Positions 1 through 11,226 of a stretch of DNA of 64,000 nt are shown piece by piece. Below the pieces are notes generated by a model. The model did not search any database and had not been told where the DNA came from. It worked only from the letters and a program-made list of their open reading frames with translations. Within the stretch, counting starts at the first letter, position 1. Each line of letters opens with the position of its first letter. The stretch comes from Coptis chinensis (lineage: Eukaryota > Streptophyta > Magnoliopsida > Ranunculales > Ranunculaceae): assembly GCA_015680905.1 (NCBI GenBank), contig CM027382.1:248001-312000 (forward strand), read 5' to 3'. The translations under genes and the position numbers were made by a program.

Positions 1-1241
1 TAAGTGGAGCTATCATGATTCAGATCTATCTTGCTGTCTATGGTAATGACTCGAAATCCCTCATCCTTTTCATTGGGTGGCTTCCTGCTGCTATATCAAT
101 TTTCTTTGTCTATACAATTCGAACTATAAAACTGTTCGACAAGTGAACGAGACTAGAGTTTTCTATCATTATCTCTACATTTCAGTTGCACTAGCTCTGT
201 TTATCATGGTTATAATTATTATACAGAAACAAATGACCTTCTCCCATGCCATGTACATTGCAAGTACTACGGTGGTTTCTGTACTACTTTTTCTTCCTCT
301 GGCAATTGCGATTAGAGAAGAGCTTGTGCTCTGGAAGCTAAAGAAGAGACCCACTAATAACCCCTTAGCAAACAATATCAGTTGAGCAACAACCAGAACT
401 ACCTGTTACAGAATCTTTAGAAACACCAGTGGTGCCACCTTCAAAGCCCCTACAAATACTTGAGAAACCTAAAAATTCCTTGTCAAATATTTTCAAACCC
501 CCAGAAAGAGGTGAAGACTACACCATTACTCAAGGACTTCTAAGTATTGACATGCTAATTATATTCTTTTCGACATTTTGTGGATACGGTACCAATCTTA
601 CAGCAATTGATAACCTGGGTCAGATCGGTGAATCATTAGGCTATCCAGCTCTTGCCATTGGAACTTTTGTATCACTTGTAAGCATTTGGAACTACTGTGG
701 AAGGGTGTTCGCTGGTTTTGTCTCGGAAATCCTTCTTGTTAAATTGAAGTTCCCTCGTCCACTTATGATCTCTATTGTCCTAGCCTTTTCTTGTATTGGC
801 CACATGCTCATTGCCTTCCCTGCTCCTGGCTCTCTTTACTTCGCTTCATTGATCATCGGTTTCAGCTATGGTGCACAGTTGGCATTGAATTTAATAATCA
901 TATCTGAACTCTTTGGCCTCAAACATTATGCTACATTGTTTAATTGGGGGCAAGTGGCAAGTCCCCTCGGATCATATCTATTCAATGTGAGGGTCACTGG
1001 GGTGCTCTACGACAAAGAAGCATTGAAGCAACTCACACGTAAGGGTATAACTAGAGGTGAATCAAAAGAATTGACTTGCATTGGGAAAGAATGTTACAGG
1101 CTATCTTTCATTATACTTGCAGCAGTGTCATTTCTTGGAGCACTTAGTACTCTTGTTATGGTAATGAGGACGCGCAAGTTCTATAAAGGAGATATCTATA
1201 AGAAGTTCAGAGACGATTCCGGCATCAGCATCCAGCAGTAA
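1..1241 (+). CDS. NFD4-like / nodulin-like MFS transporter, 3' part
   Basis: C-terminal part of a Major Facilitator Superfamily membrane protein of the plant NUCLEAR FUSION DEFECTIVE 4 / nodulin-like group. The start lies left of the window. Seen: hydrophobic segments, a charged loop of the form [15 protein letters not shown] near 140-180, a second half beginning [20 protein letters not shown], an NYCGRVFAG motif, and a tail with C-x4-CYRLSFI followed by a last helix and [14 protein letters not shown]. The product is expected in an intracellular or plasma membrane; the substrate is unknown. The reading frame shifts twice: near an A-run at 128-131 and near 374-382. Each shift is resolved by a 1-base indel, so this is either a young pseudogene or, more likely given similar indels elsewhere in the window, assembly error. 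The stop is TAA at 1239-1241. Confidence 0.8.
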
Positions 1242-2426
1242 TGACACAAGGAAGACTAATGAATCGATGGGATAAAAAGTTTATTAGCTCTGACCTGTTT
1301 TGGATTTAACTCTTTTCTATTATTTTTCCTTGTTTACGGCACAATATATGGAACAATTAGCAGCCACGATTGAAAGAACCCAATGTTCTTATCATTATAC
1401 GTTTCTTCTTGTTATTTTAATTCTCTATATACTCACTGCCCCGTCATTAGTCATTACTCTCACTTTCACTGCACAATTGATATCCACTGCCATACAGCAA
1501 TAAATCAACATCCATGGCAGTATGGCACCAACATTATGAGCTGAAATAGCCTCTATACTATATGATAGCCAGGTTTTCAGAACTAACTCTCACCATCAAA
1601 CAGGCAAATTTTAATCTCTCTATTTATCTAATTGAGAAGTACCTCTCTCACTGAAATTATAACCAGCTCCTTATTTATTAATAATTTAGAACCCCCCGTT
1701 TCAATTAGCCCCCCCACTGTTTTTATTCCACACAATCAGAATCTATTGAAACCATGCTACCTATCGATCTTGAAGGACCGGTTTGAAGACTAAACAACTG
1801 ATGTGTAACTCAGTTTGCATACTTGTAATACCTATGATAGCCGGATTTGTAGGAGCCACACTTCTCAACCGAACACTGTATTTCTAATCTCTCTGTTTTA
1901 AGATTTTAGAACCACCTCTTTACGTTTATTTAAATTATATATCTCCTATTTATTAATTACAATTGGCTCCTTAATCTCTATTAAAATCGAACCACCTCTT
2001 TCTTCAATAATTTTAGGATAGTCTTCTTAATTTAAAATCTAAAATTTATGTATAGGAATTGTATATCTTTCTCATTTTTAGAAAATTGTTTCTCTTTTAT
2101 TAGTGATAGAAACAACTTGGCGAACTGATGGGCGTAGCACAGGACACATGCTAGTATATATATATATATATGTGGACAAAACCAAACTCACGTAAGCAAT
2201 CAAGAAGCTCTTCCATGTTTTTCAGTTAAACTGGCTTTCCACACTTGTTTCAATTCTCTCCCTTGACACATTATTAGACCACATCTACATCTTGCTTGTT
2301 CACAAAGAAATCCACAACCCCCTTCTCTCACTTGTTTAAACAAACCAAAATAAACTGGACAACCAAAGAAGAAGAAGAATACCACTTCAAGTTGGTGTTT
2401 CAATATTTGCTATTGGATTTCTTATC
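1242..2426. other. Intergenic: 3' flank of MFS gene and 5' region of SDR gene
   Basis: No coding sequence recognised. AT-rich, with a short (TA)n tract near 2154-2171 that may lie in the promoter of the downstream SDR gene. Roughly 2190-2426 is probably its 5' leader. The 67-codon frame at 1300-1503 has no recognisable content. Confidence 0.5.
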
Positions 2427-4587
2427 ATGTTCATTCAAAAGGTAATCACACTTTCAATCACTTCTTGTAAAGTATTTATCTTTGTAGCTGAATGTTTTAA
2501 TTAATATATGTATACAGGCATGGAGATCAACTGCATTTGGTATATATGGTTACTTAAATTTCACAAAATCTGGTTTTCTGTAAGTTTTGATCCATGCCCA
2601 TTGTTCAGTTTCAACTTTCAAGTATTTGAAGAGCCCCATCTATTATTTTATTGTTTTGTTTACTTTTATGAGTGTTTTATTCAGTGAACATTCCAAAAAG
2701 TTTAAAGAAGAAGATATGAAAATGCAAATTCAAGGGAAGAATTGTGTAGTTACTGGTGCAAATTCTGGGATCGGTTATGCAACTGCTGAAGGCCTCGCGA
2801 AACGGTGTGTTGATTTTTTTTTAATGGTTTAGCATGAGTTTAGAATTGGACTATTGTAGGACGACATTTGCGCCTTTTTTTAATCCATGTGTTTTCTGGT
2901 TGTGATTTTTTACACTAGTGGGGCAACTGTGTATATGGTTTGTCGAAGTAAGGAGAGGGGAGAAGCTGCCCTTTCTAAAATCCAGTCTGTGACGGGGAAT
3001 CAGAATGTCTTCTTGGAGGTATTGTTCTTTGATTTGCTGTGGAAAGAAAAGGACATAGTTATGTTCTAAACTTGTAATATGCATTTCATAATATGTCATT
3101 GGTCTAAGACGTTTAATTACTTTTGTTGCAGGTATGCGACCTTTCATCTGTCGGAGAGGTCAAGTCATTTGCATCCCGGTTTTCTTCAAAGGATCAACCT
3201 GTCCATGTCTTGGTATGGGGCTCGAATTTGAATTGATTTTAAGTGTGAATTGTATGGTAACAAATCGATATCAATTCTTTTGAAATTAATGAATACAATA
3301 TTATGATTTGATGCTTCTAGTTAAAGATAGAGAAGTGCTTTTTACTGGTATAACTTTTCTGTGCTACTATAAGTTTTCTTGAACATTGGCATGTCCACAA
3401 CAAACTTATGTGATTGTTAAACCATTCAAAGTTGAAAATATTCCTCTGAACAGATCATGATTTCAAACCTGCCCTGTTTTTCTTACATACAAGAGTATAA
3501 TGGGAATCATGGGAACTTCTAGTTGCTTGTTCACGGGTTAGTAACTCTTGCAATGTGATGCATATAAGTTATGCTGGTAATAACCTTCTATTATCTCGTG
3601 AAGATATACAAGTTATAAATTTTGTTATATGTAGGTTAACAATGCTGGCATACTCGAGCAAAACCGCTCTACTACTTCAGAAGGGTGTGTTCCCGTGTCT
3701 CAGTTACCATTCTGTATAGATGTTCCCTCATATACAAGGCTGATTCCTTGTCCTTTTTATGATATGTCACTAGATTGGAGGTGAACTTCGCTGTAAACGT
3801 AGCAGGAACATTTACTTTGACAGAATTGATGGTGCCATTGTTGGAGAAAGCAGCGCCTGATGCTCGAGTAATTACAGTTTCCTCTGGTGGAATGTACACA
3901 ACTCCATTAACCAAAGATTTACAGGTAATCAGTTTCTTTTTGTTATTTTTATGAGTTGCTTCTTACTAATTGTCTGACTTTATACTTTCTATCCAATTTT
4001 TTAAAACTGAAGTTTAGTGAAAGCAATTTTGACGGGCCACTACAATATGCTCGAAATAAGCGAGTTCAGGTTGGTTATCTGTGGAAGGCATACAATATTT
4101 AGTTTGTGCAGGGTAATTGCAGTATATGCAGAAGAAACTGAAATCTTCTTTGCTCTTTTTTAGGTGGCGTTGACAGAAAAGTGGACTGAGATGTATGGTA
4201 ATAAAGGGATTGGATTCTACACAATGCACCCAGGTTGGGCTGATACGCCTGGCGTGACTAAGAGCTTGCCCGGTTTTTCCAAAGCGTAGGAATCTTCTTT
4301 AGTAGTAGTATGTGCTATTCTTTCATTCTACTGTTTTTTCTACCTCCCGCTAATTTGCTTATTGAAAACTTCTCAGGTTATCTGGAAAGCTCAGAACAAA
4401 TGAAGAGGGTGCTGACACTGTTCTTTGGTTAGCTTTGCAGCCCAAGGAAAAATTGGTTTCGGGTTCTTTTTATTTTGATAGGGCTGAAGCACCTAAGCAC
4501 TTGGCACTGGCAGGAACTAGTAGTTCACACGCTGCTATTAACTCTATAGTTGACAGTCTGCGTTCCTTGTGTGGTCTCTCTTCATGA
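2427..4587 (+). CDS. DHRS12-like short-chain dehydrogenase/reductase, 10 exons
   Basis: NAD(P)-dependent Rossmann-fold oxidoreductase of the DHRS12-like plant group (Arabidopsis At4g09750 type); the substrate is not known. Exons by GT-AG and codon phase: 2427-2441, 2518-2579, 2685-2804, 2919-3018, 3132-3212, 3635-3684, 3774-3924, 4013-4069, 4164-4285, 4377-4587. They sum to 969 nt, 322 residues, as I recall for the Arabidopsis protein. Motifs: cofactor-binding TGANSGIG in exon 3, VNNAG in exon 6, catalytic-region VSSGG in exon 7, and the YxxxK active site as YARNK in exon 8. The C-terminus carries LVSGSFYFDRAEAPKHL, typical of the group. Start chosen as the ATG of the first 5-codon exon, because it leads into WRSTAFGIYGYLNFTKSGF, the conserved N-terminal segment. 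It converges on the glucanase gene. Confidence 0.93.
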
Positions 4588-4964
4588 ATCTGTAAAGCAT
4601 AACCTGAAAGTGTATTATTTTTGAATTTCTATCTTTATAATAGGCAAAAGGGGGGATTTTCATAAGTTTCAACCTGATGGTACCGAACATAGTACGTTTG
4701 TAAGGTTAACTTGGCTATTTTTGAACTACAGAATAAAAAAAACTGTTTACAATGCAATGTATGTATTATTATCAGAATGGTCGACGGGTTTCATCTCTTA
4801 TTTTCATATATGTTTCAACTCAATGCACCAAACGTAAAATATTTGTAAAATTGTCAACTTCGCAATTTCTTGATCTACAAATATACGTATGAGTTTCAAT
4901 AAAAAATCATCTTCAGTTTAGTACATGTTCTCCTATCATCCTTTTGGTCTTATTGCTTCTCGTC
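4588..4964. other. Convergent 3' intergenic region
   Basis: The 377-bp gap between two converging genes. AT-rich; presumably holds both 3' UTRs and polyadenylation signals. Nothing else seen. Confidence 0.5.
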
Positions 4965-6544
4965 CTACATTAACACCATAGCAAGCAGCAACAAAAACAT
5001 AATACTAGTTGCAGAAACTAATTTGAGCCCCTCTCCAGCGCTCGGCAACAACTCTATCGGGAAGTTGCAACCCTTTTGAGATGCATTTACGGTTGTTATT
5101 TTTGCTAGTCCCTGGAAATCGCAGGCCTGGACATCCTGGTCTTGCATTTGGAAGTAGATATTGAAGGCGTAAGATATGTTCCCAATCTGATCCAGTTTGT
5201 TGCATGATGATCCATACCCCAACGGTGTGCAATCTGCTGCTCCACACGCATAATCCACGTTACTAGCCGCGAGAGTAATGTTTTCTTTCTTATCGAGGTC
5301 AACAACACACCATTGGTTGGGCATGTACTGAACTCCCTGTGCTGCGACAGGCCACTTCTCTTGTCCTGTGCCTTCCAGATCCATGGGAAACTTAGGCTTT
5401 CCATCATAATGGAAGATTCCCCAATGTCGTTCGAAATTTCCTGGTGCAACACTCTTGATATTTTCATCTATTAAACCAAAAAGGTAAACTTCTAGGCGGG
5501 CAGGCCTCATTGGAGTCCCCTTCTTAGTTGACAACCTTTTCAGGAACCCTCTATAGAACCTGTGGGCAAGGTCAATTGTGCCATGAATATCACCATCAGT
5601 TGGCCACCCAGCTTCCCCAACAATGATCTTCAAGTCTGGAACACCGGACTTTTTCAAAGCCCAAACAAGTGTATCATAATTGGCATCGAAAACGTTGTTG
5701 TAAGTAACACCCTTATCAACGGTTGGTTTGCCCCCTCCATCAAAGAAGGCGAAATCCATAGGGAAGTCTTTGTTTAGATAGAGACTAAGGAAAGGGTAGA
5801 TGTTTACAACGAAAGGTGCTTTTTTGGCGTTGAGGTGCTTTACTATATCAATCATAAGAGATCGTATGTCCTTACGCCAGTCACCAGTTGATGGTTTGTT
5901 TGCCTGGGAATCATAAACGTCTGCATTAAGTGGGACAGTGGCTTTGATCTTGTCACCATAGCCGGCATCTTCAAGAGCTTTTTGAATATTCTTTAGTGCG
6001 GGAAATGTGGTGGGGATAAAACTACCATTGTAACTGGTTAGGAAGGGCTCATTTCCAACTGCTACATACCTTCATATTCGAAAGAAAAAACTCCAAGTCA
6101 AAAAAACAGTAACAATAATAGTAGAACGAAAAGATATTTAACCACAGAGAGTTGGAGTCCTTACTTGACATCAACACCTCCCTGATACATATGTTTTGTA
6201 ACATTTTCTTTAACCCATGCCTTGGCATTATCGTAATCATCGGCCAACGTACTCAGCTGGTCATTGGGGATAGCCAGCATAGTTTCAATACCAGTCCCAG
6301 CCAAATGTTTAACTGTCCAACTATCAGAATCAAATAGCTTCACTTTCTTTATTCCATTAGCCTTTAACATATCCACAACAATGCGAGGATGGATGGGATG
6401 TGAGGACATAGTCCCCCAGTTCACACCCAAATTTTCTGCCTCAACAAGACTTGTTGAGACCAAAACCATGCATAAGAAACATATTACAACCTCGGCTTGG
6501 GCCATGGTTGGAGCCCTCTTGGCCGAAGCCACACTTGGCAACAA
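4965..6544 (-). CDS. GPI-anchored glucan endo-1,3-beta-glucosidase (GH17 + X8), 2 exons
   Basis: Hydrolyses beta-1,3-glucan (callose), probably at the cell surface or plasmodesmata. Exon 1 is 6544-6165 and exon 2 is 6069-4965, split inside the lysine codon before YVAVGNEP, the usual GH17 intron site. Total 1485 nt: 494 residues from the first ATG, 481 from the ATG at 6505, which gives a more typical signal peptide (MAQAEVVICFLCMVLVSTS). Mature start is ENLGVNWGT. The proton donor is the Glu of VGNEP and the nucleophile the Glu of VGEAGWPT. An X8/CBM43 module with spaced cysteines (QWCVVD, YACGAADCTPL, GSSC, ACDF, GCNFP) follows, then a hydrophobic C-terminus, a likely GPI-attachment signal. 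Closest remembered family: Arabidopsis At5g58090 type. Confidence 0.94.
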
Positions 6545-6763
6545 CAGAATATTGAAGAAAGAGAGTAGTGTAAGTCGGGGTTAGGATTGGAGAGAGTTTG
6601 GTAGACGACGATGGAAGACATGCTTGAAGTTGTGTATGGTTTTGGGTAAAGAGAGGCGGGGTGAGAATGGTGGGAAATGCGGAATTTTAGAGAGAGAGAA
6701 AAGGATGTCTTCCCAAGTCTTCTAACTTTCAAAGGTTATCCACTTTGAAGAGTTCAAAAGGTC

Positions 6764-7259
6764 GTTATAACTGAGTGATTTTTTTGCTCCCAGCGGTATT
6801 TGCTCCAAGAGCTCCAAGCGAAACAGGAACGTGTCCACTAAAAAGAGATTGATAGTTATTAAATTCCTTCCTTAGAACAAACTTTCTAATTTGACTCCCA
6901 CTAAAAATAGAAATAAATAAAAAGAAAAAGAATTAAAAAAATCTCATTGTAAATATATAGCAGTTCTTCCCATCATTAGCTAAAGATTTTTTTTTGATTT
7001 TTTTTTAGTTTGAAAGAAGTGTCACTAGTTCAGCATTTCAAGTTTTTTATTCCTACAATTAAGACCAAAAACTAGATTTTGTAACTGGTTAAGTTTTTTT
7101 CTTTTATTTTTTTAAGGTTGGAGTAAATCAGAAAGCATATATTAAGGTGGAAATTTGATAACTGTTAACCCATTTTCAGTGGACACTTGGTTGGTTACTG
7201 TTTCCCTTGGAGCTCTTAGAGCAAATCCCGCTGGGAGCAAAAATTCACTCGTTATAACT
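6764..7259. mobile_element. Non-autonomous MULE (foldback MITE) with 9-bp TSD
   Basis: A 478-bp element (6773-7250) with terminal inverted repeats of about 75 bp. The left end reads GAGTGATTTTTTTGCTCCC and the right end is its imperfect reverse complement. Both ends are flanked by the same 9 bp, GTTATAACT (6764-6772 and 7251-7259). Long TIRs with a 9-bp target duplication define Mutator-like elements. The interior is AT-rich with no coding capacity. It lies about 230 bp upstream of the glucanase start codon, so it may affect that promoter. Confidence 0.87.
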
Positions 7260-7494
7260 AACAAAATTTTCATGTGTACGTTTACAAAAGTTGTTTGTTT
7301 TTACAAAAAAAATTGCCTCTTTGGCTGTAGCTGTAGCCTTATATTTCATTCATTTTTTCTTTCCCACCCTCCTATTCTGTTTGCATAGGTGTAGACCCGT
7401 TTTTTTTTGTCAAGTTTTATCTTAGTGTTTCTTTCCTTGACGTTCTATTTAAATGAAACTACAGTCTACAGCTGAGTTGCAAATTCTCCCACAG

Positions 7495-8190
7495 AGAAAC
7501 TAATGGATGGAGATTGGGCATGAGGATAAACTACCCATACTTCAACCATGCAAAGACAAATATTGTTTTACAAGGGAAGAAAATGGAATATATAAACTTC
7601 TGCAACTAGGTTGCCCTTGGAGACTATGGGCAACTTATATGCAAGGTGAAAATAGTTTGCAAATAAAAACTTTGAAAAGTGAGCACACATGTGTTAGAGC
7701 TTATGAAATCAAAGTTGCTACTAACTCATTTTGGAGCAAGATATACAAGGAAAAGATTCTTAGCATGCCTTCATGAAAACTAAGTGAGTTTATAAAAGAT
7801 ATAAAACAAACTTACAATGTGGAGGTGACTCTTACTCAAGTCTATAAGGCAAAAAAGAAGGCGTCAGGTGATGTTGATGCTTCTCTAAGGGAACATTATA
7901 GCAAGTTACAAAACTATACACATGAATTATTGAGATCAAATCTAGGAAGTACCATAAAAATAGAATCAAAGAATGGAAGGTTTATGAGGATATATATTTG
8001 TTTTGAAGGTATAAAATAGAGATAGTTGCATGGGTGTAGAAGGGTACTAGGTCTTGATGGATACTTCTTGAAAGGTTTCTATAAAGACATATTGTTGACT
8101 GCAATTGGAAGGGATGAGAATAATAGGATGTTTCCTTTAGCATGGGCTGTGGACATAAAACCCAGCAATAGCTTTTATGCTAGAAAAGTT
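7495..8190 (+). pseudogene. MuDR-type (MULE) transposase remnant
   Basis: One reading frame with recognisable MuDR transposase content throughout: an N-terminal zone with CPWRLWA...IKTLKSEHTC (MuDR DNA-binding/DUF region), then VYKAKKKA, HYSKLQNYTHELLRSNLGST, and the start of the MULE transposase domain, VLGLDGYFLKGFYKDILL followed by AIGRDENNRMFPLAWAV. GLDG holds the first catalytic Asp. The frame has in-frame stops (TGA at 7774-7776 and two TAGs near 8017-8025) and stops being recognisable after about 8190, so the catalytic core and SWIM region are missing. Dead transposon. Confidence 0.83.
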
Positions 8191-9049
8191 CATTAAAATC
8201 GTGTAAGCGTAAACGTAAGGCCCAAATACTTTATGTTGTAACAGAGAACGGGGGCATAAGACAAAATTGGGTACAGAGAATGGGCCCATAGGACAGAGTT
8301 GGGGATTAATTATGGCTCTAGGACAAAGGTAAAGATAATTTTGGTTTTAGAACAAAAACGGACTGACATTAGCCCTGTAAATTTGTATTTACATATGGAA
8401 ATTTAAATTTACACAAAACAACTACGTAAATATAATTTTACATAGGTTATAGACATGTTACCGACTTACCGACTTTTCAATTGCGTAAATTTAAATTTAC
8501 ATATATAAATACAAAGTTATATATAGAAATTCAAATTTATATAGGTAAAACAAATTACATAGGTTATAGGGTTATAGACATGTTATAGACTTCATCAATT
8601 GCGGAAAAAAAAATTGTGTGAATTTACTTTGTCATATGTAAATACATATGATTAGTTAGCCCATTTGTCCTAAAACCAAAATTATTAATGAAGATTGCTG
8701 ATGTTAACCCGTTTTGTCCTAAGACCAAATTTACTGTTTAATTTATATGTTTGCTTAGGTTCGTGGGCTATTTAAACCTAGGATTTGTTTGGTTTTGTGA
8801 GTGATTATCAAACAGAAAATGGGCCCATAGGACAAAATTGCGTTTTAATTTCGTTTATAGTTTGGTTCTGCAAATAATTAAAGTTCCAGGACAAACCGGG
8901 TTGACCACTGCTAAAAGACGATATTACCCTTATTTAAGTTTTTATCAGTTAAATCAAAATCAAAATGTTGTGGCTATTGGGGAAAACTCCCACGTGACTT
9001 TTTCAAGCACACTCACATTTTATGTTAAGACTAATATGAAAATTTTAAT

Positions 9050-9405
9050 ATTTTATATTATACACATACATAGTGGTGTTTGCATAGTGGTGTTTTTTTG
9101 TTTGTTGAACACATGCATATTGGTGTGTGCATGTGTAATAGTAGTGTTTGCATGTTTGTTGCACACATGCATAATGATGTGTGTATGTGTGGTATACACA
9201 TGCATAGTAGTGTTTGCATGTTTGTTATGCACATGTATACACATATATAGTGTTTGCATTTGTGTTATACACATGCATAATGATGTTTGCATGTGTACTA
9301 TACACATGCATAATGGTGTGTGCATATTGGTATACACATGCATAGTAGTGTTTGCATATGTGTTGTATATATGCATAATGATGTGTGCATGTGTATCAGA
9401 CTACT
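9050..9405. repeat. Minisatellite of CATGCATA / GTGTTTGCATGT units
   Basis: About ten imperfect units of 30-50 bp built from alternating TACACATGCATAGTAG and TGTTTGCATGTTTGTT. The units are partly palindromic, so open frames appear on both strands (a cysteine/histidine-rich frame within 8838-9473 and an antisense one). These are artefacts of a repeat unit without stop codons, not genes. Confidence 0.8.
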
Positions 9406-9599
9406 ACTCCAAACTTAAAAATATCATCGACGATAACAATATCGAAATCAAGATAAATCACACAATTGATTAACTTGTGATTCGAGGAATTTGAAAAAGA
9501 AATTCAATTGTTGTTCAATTGTTTGTTGAACAGGTGCAGAAATCGACCCAATTATTTTTCAATTATCAATAATCTAGAATTGAAAAATGAGAAGAGTAC

Positions 9600-9890
9600 T
9601 TGTTATAAGAGAATAAGATGTTTTCTTATAGCTTAAATCATTAATCATAACACACAAATCAACTAACTCAAAGATGGAAACAACTAGATCTCAAAAAAAA
9701 TTACAAGTTTCTAGTTGGAGTTTTTTTTTTGCTAGATGGAGAAGAAGATAAATGTTTTCTCATATCTTAAATCACTAACCACAAGTTCACAACACACAAA
9801 TCAATTAGCTCAAAAATAGAAACAATTAGATCTCAAAAGTATTTTACAAGTTTCTAGTTTGAGTTTTTTTTTTTGCTAGATAGAGAAAAA
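9600..9890. repeat. Two-copy tandem duplication, unit about 135 bp
   Basis: The stretch from about 9610 (AAGATGTTTTCTTATAG) to 9740 is repeated from about 9745 to 9885, including shared ACAAGTTTCTAGTT and a T-run followed by GCTAGAT. Divergence is moderate. Non-coding. Confidence 0.7.
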
Positions 9891-10060
9891 GGTCATAATT
9901 GGTATTAATAAAAGATAATTTCTTGACGTCAGCCCGAAAATGTCCTTATAGCGAAATTATTAGTAATAGATCCCGTTTTTGTCCTAAAACCGTAATTATT
10001 GGTCAACCATGCCTAAAACCGAAATTATTGGTCAATTTATGTGTTTGGGCTTAAATTTGT

Positions 10061-11226
10061 GTTATCAAATAACCCTGTCCTCCACAGTTATTGCCTTCCG
10101 CTGAGTTCCGCCCAATTTCTTGTGGTATCTTACATGTCAATTTACAAGGTGCTATTTTTCAAGATAAAATTTGGCAGGTCAGATAGCAGTAATGGTAAAA
10201 GTTGGGATCACATATGCTGTGCCGCCAAATACTTCTCTCTAACAAATTTCATCAATTGGTTATATAAATTGTGCTTCCCATGTCATCTTTGGCTGCTAAC
10301 CAAAGCAGATGCATCATGCATTGCTTTCAAGTTTGTTTGCTAAAATGGCTCAGCTAACACATTCAGAAAGGCATAAACAAGACATGCTAAAATAAGCGCG
10401 TGCATTGGTCTCACTATTAAGGTCCAGAATCCCTGATCGCAACTTTGGTTGCTTATATTCACAGATTCCCATAATCCCTATCAATTTAATCATAGTATGC
10501 CAAGAAAAAATTCACCAAGAGAAAGTTACACATGCTGGATTTCGCATTTTCACCAGAAAGACGAGACAAGGCATATTAAAATGCAGATTTGGTTACAGGA
10601 TAATAGAGAATGATTCATAAGGGAATACAATGAAGAATAAGGATGACAGCATATACTGCACAATTGACAATAACATTGATAATCCTTCATCTATAAGCGG
10701 AACTTTTGTTCTGAGATGTAAATTCATCTATACTCGAACTACAATCAAGTCCATCTAGAGCTACCAACTACCATAGCAGCCAAATACACCCTATTGGCAT
10801 ACTAGTACATTTTGGAATATATTACAACAAGGTCCACCTTTCTATAGATCAAAATCGAGCTAATATTACAAAAAGTATATTCAAACCCTAGCCCCTGCCC
10901 TTCCCAAAAAATCAATATGAATTTGAAAGAAAAACATTTCATACACGAGCATCGATTGAGATGTTGCGCACTAACCAACATCATCACTTCATCGGAAAGA
11001 TGGAAAAAGAATTCAAGCACTTCAATAAGGTATACAACCATGCTTTCTGTCTTCTACTTTTCGCAGGATTTGCCAACATCGAAGTGCCAGTCGAAGTGCC
11101 AGGCTTATAAAATATCAGACCCGGAAAGCACTTGATGCAAAAGTATTTGTTTGTGGACACCGTCTAAGATAACCATCAAAACCAACACATTAAAATCTTC
11201 ATTGTCATCATTTGCTTTTCTGGTTT
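10061..11226. other. Intergenic 3' flank of the spatacsin-like gene
   Basis: No gene recognised. Short frames at 10041-10343 and 10405-10620 show no known domain. The part nearest 11226 is probably the 3' UTR of the minus-strand gene. Confidence 0.45.

Larger units (their letters stand above)
8200..10060. repeat. AT-rich repeat block with direct and inverted copies of a GTCCTAAAACC motif
   Basis: Non-coding repeat DNA. A motif around TTTGTCCTAAAACCAAAATT recurs forward near 8660, 8715, 9973 and 10010 and inverted near 8330; a second motif, ATGGGCCCATAGGACA, occurs near 8273 and 8818. Inverted AGGCCCAAAT / TTTGGGCTT sequences near 8220 and 10045 could be the ends of one element. Probably a decayed non-autonomous transposon containing nested tandem repeats. 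No family assigned. Confidence 0.5.

Noticed and set aside
2587-2832. 81-codon ORF starting upstream of SDR exon 3
   Set aside because: The true exon begins at the acceptor before 2685; the leading part is intron sequence.
5562-5777. Plus-strand ORF opposite the glucanase
   Set aside because: Antisense shadow of exon 2 of the GH17 gene.
8838-9473. 211-codon ORF, Cys/His-rich
   Set aside because: It is a reading of a minisatellite; an antisense ORF exists over the same array.
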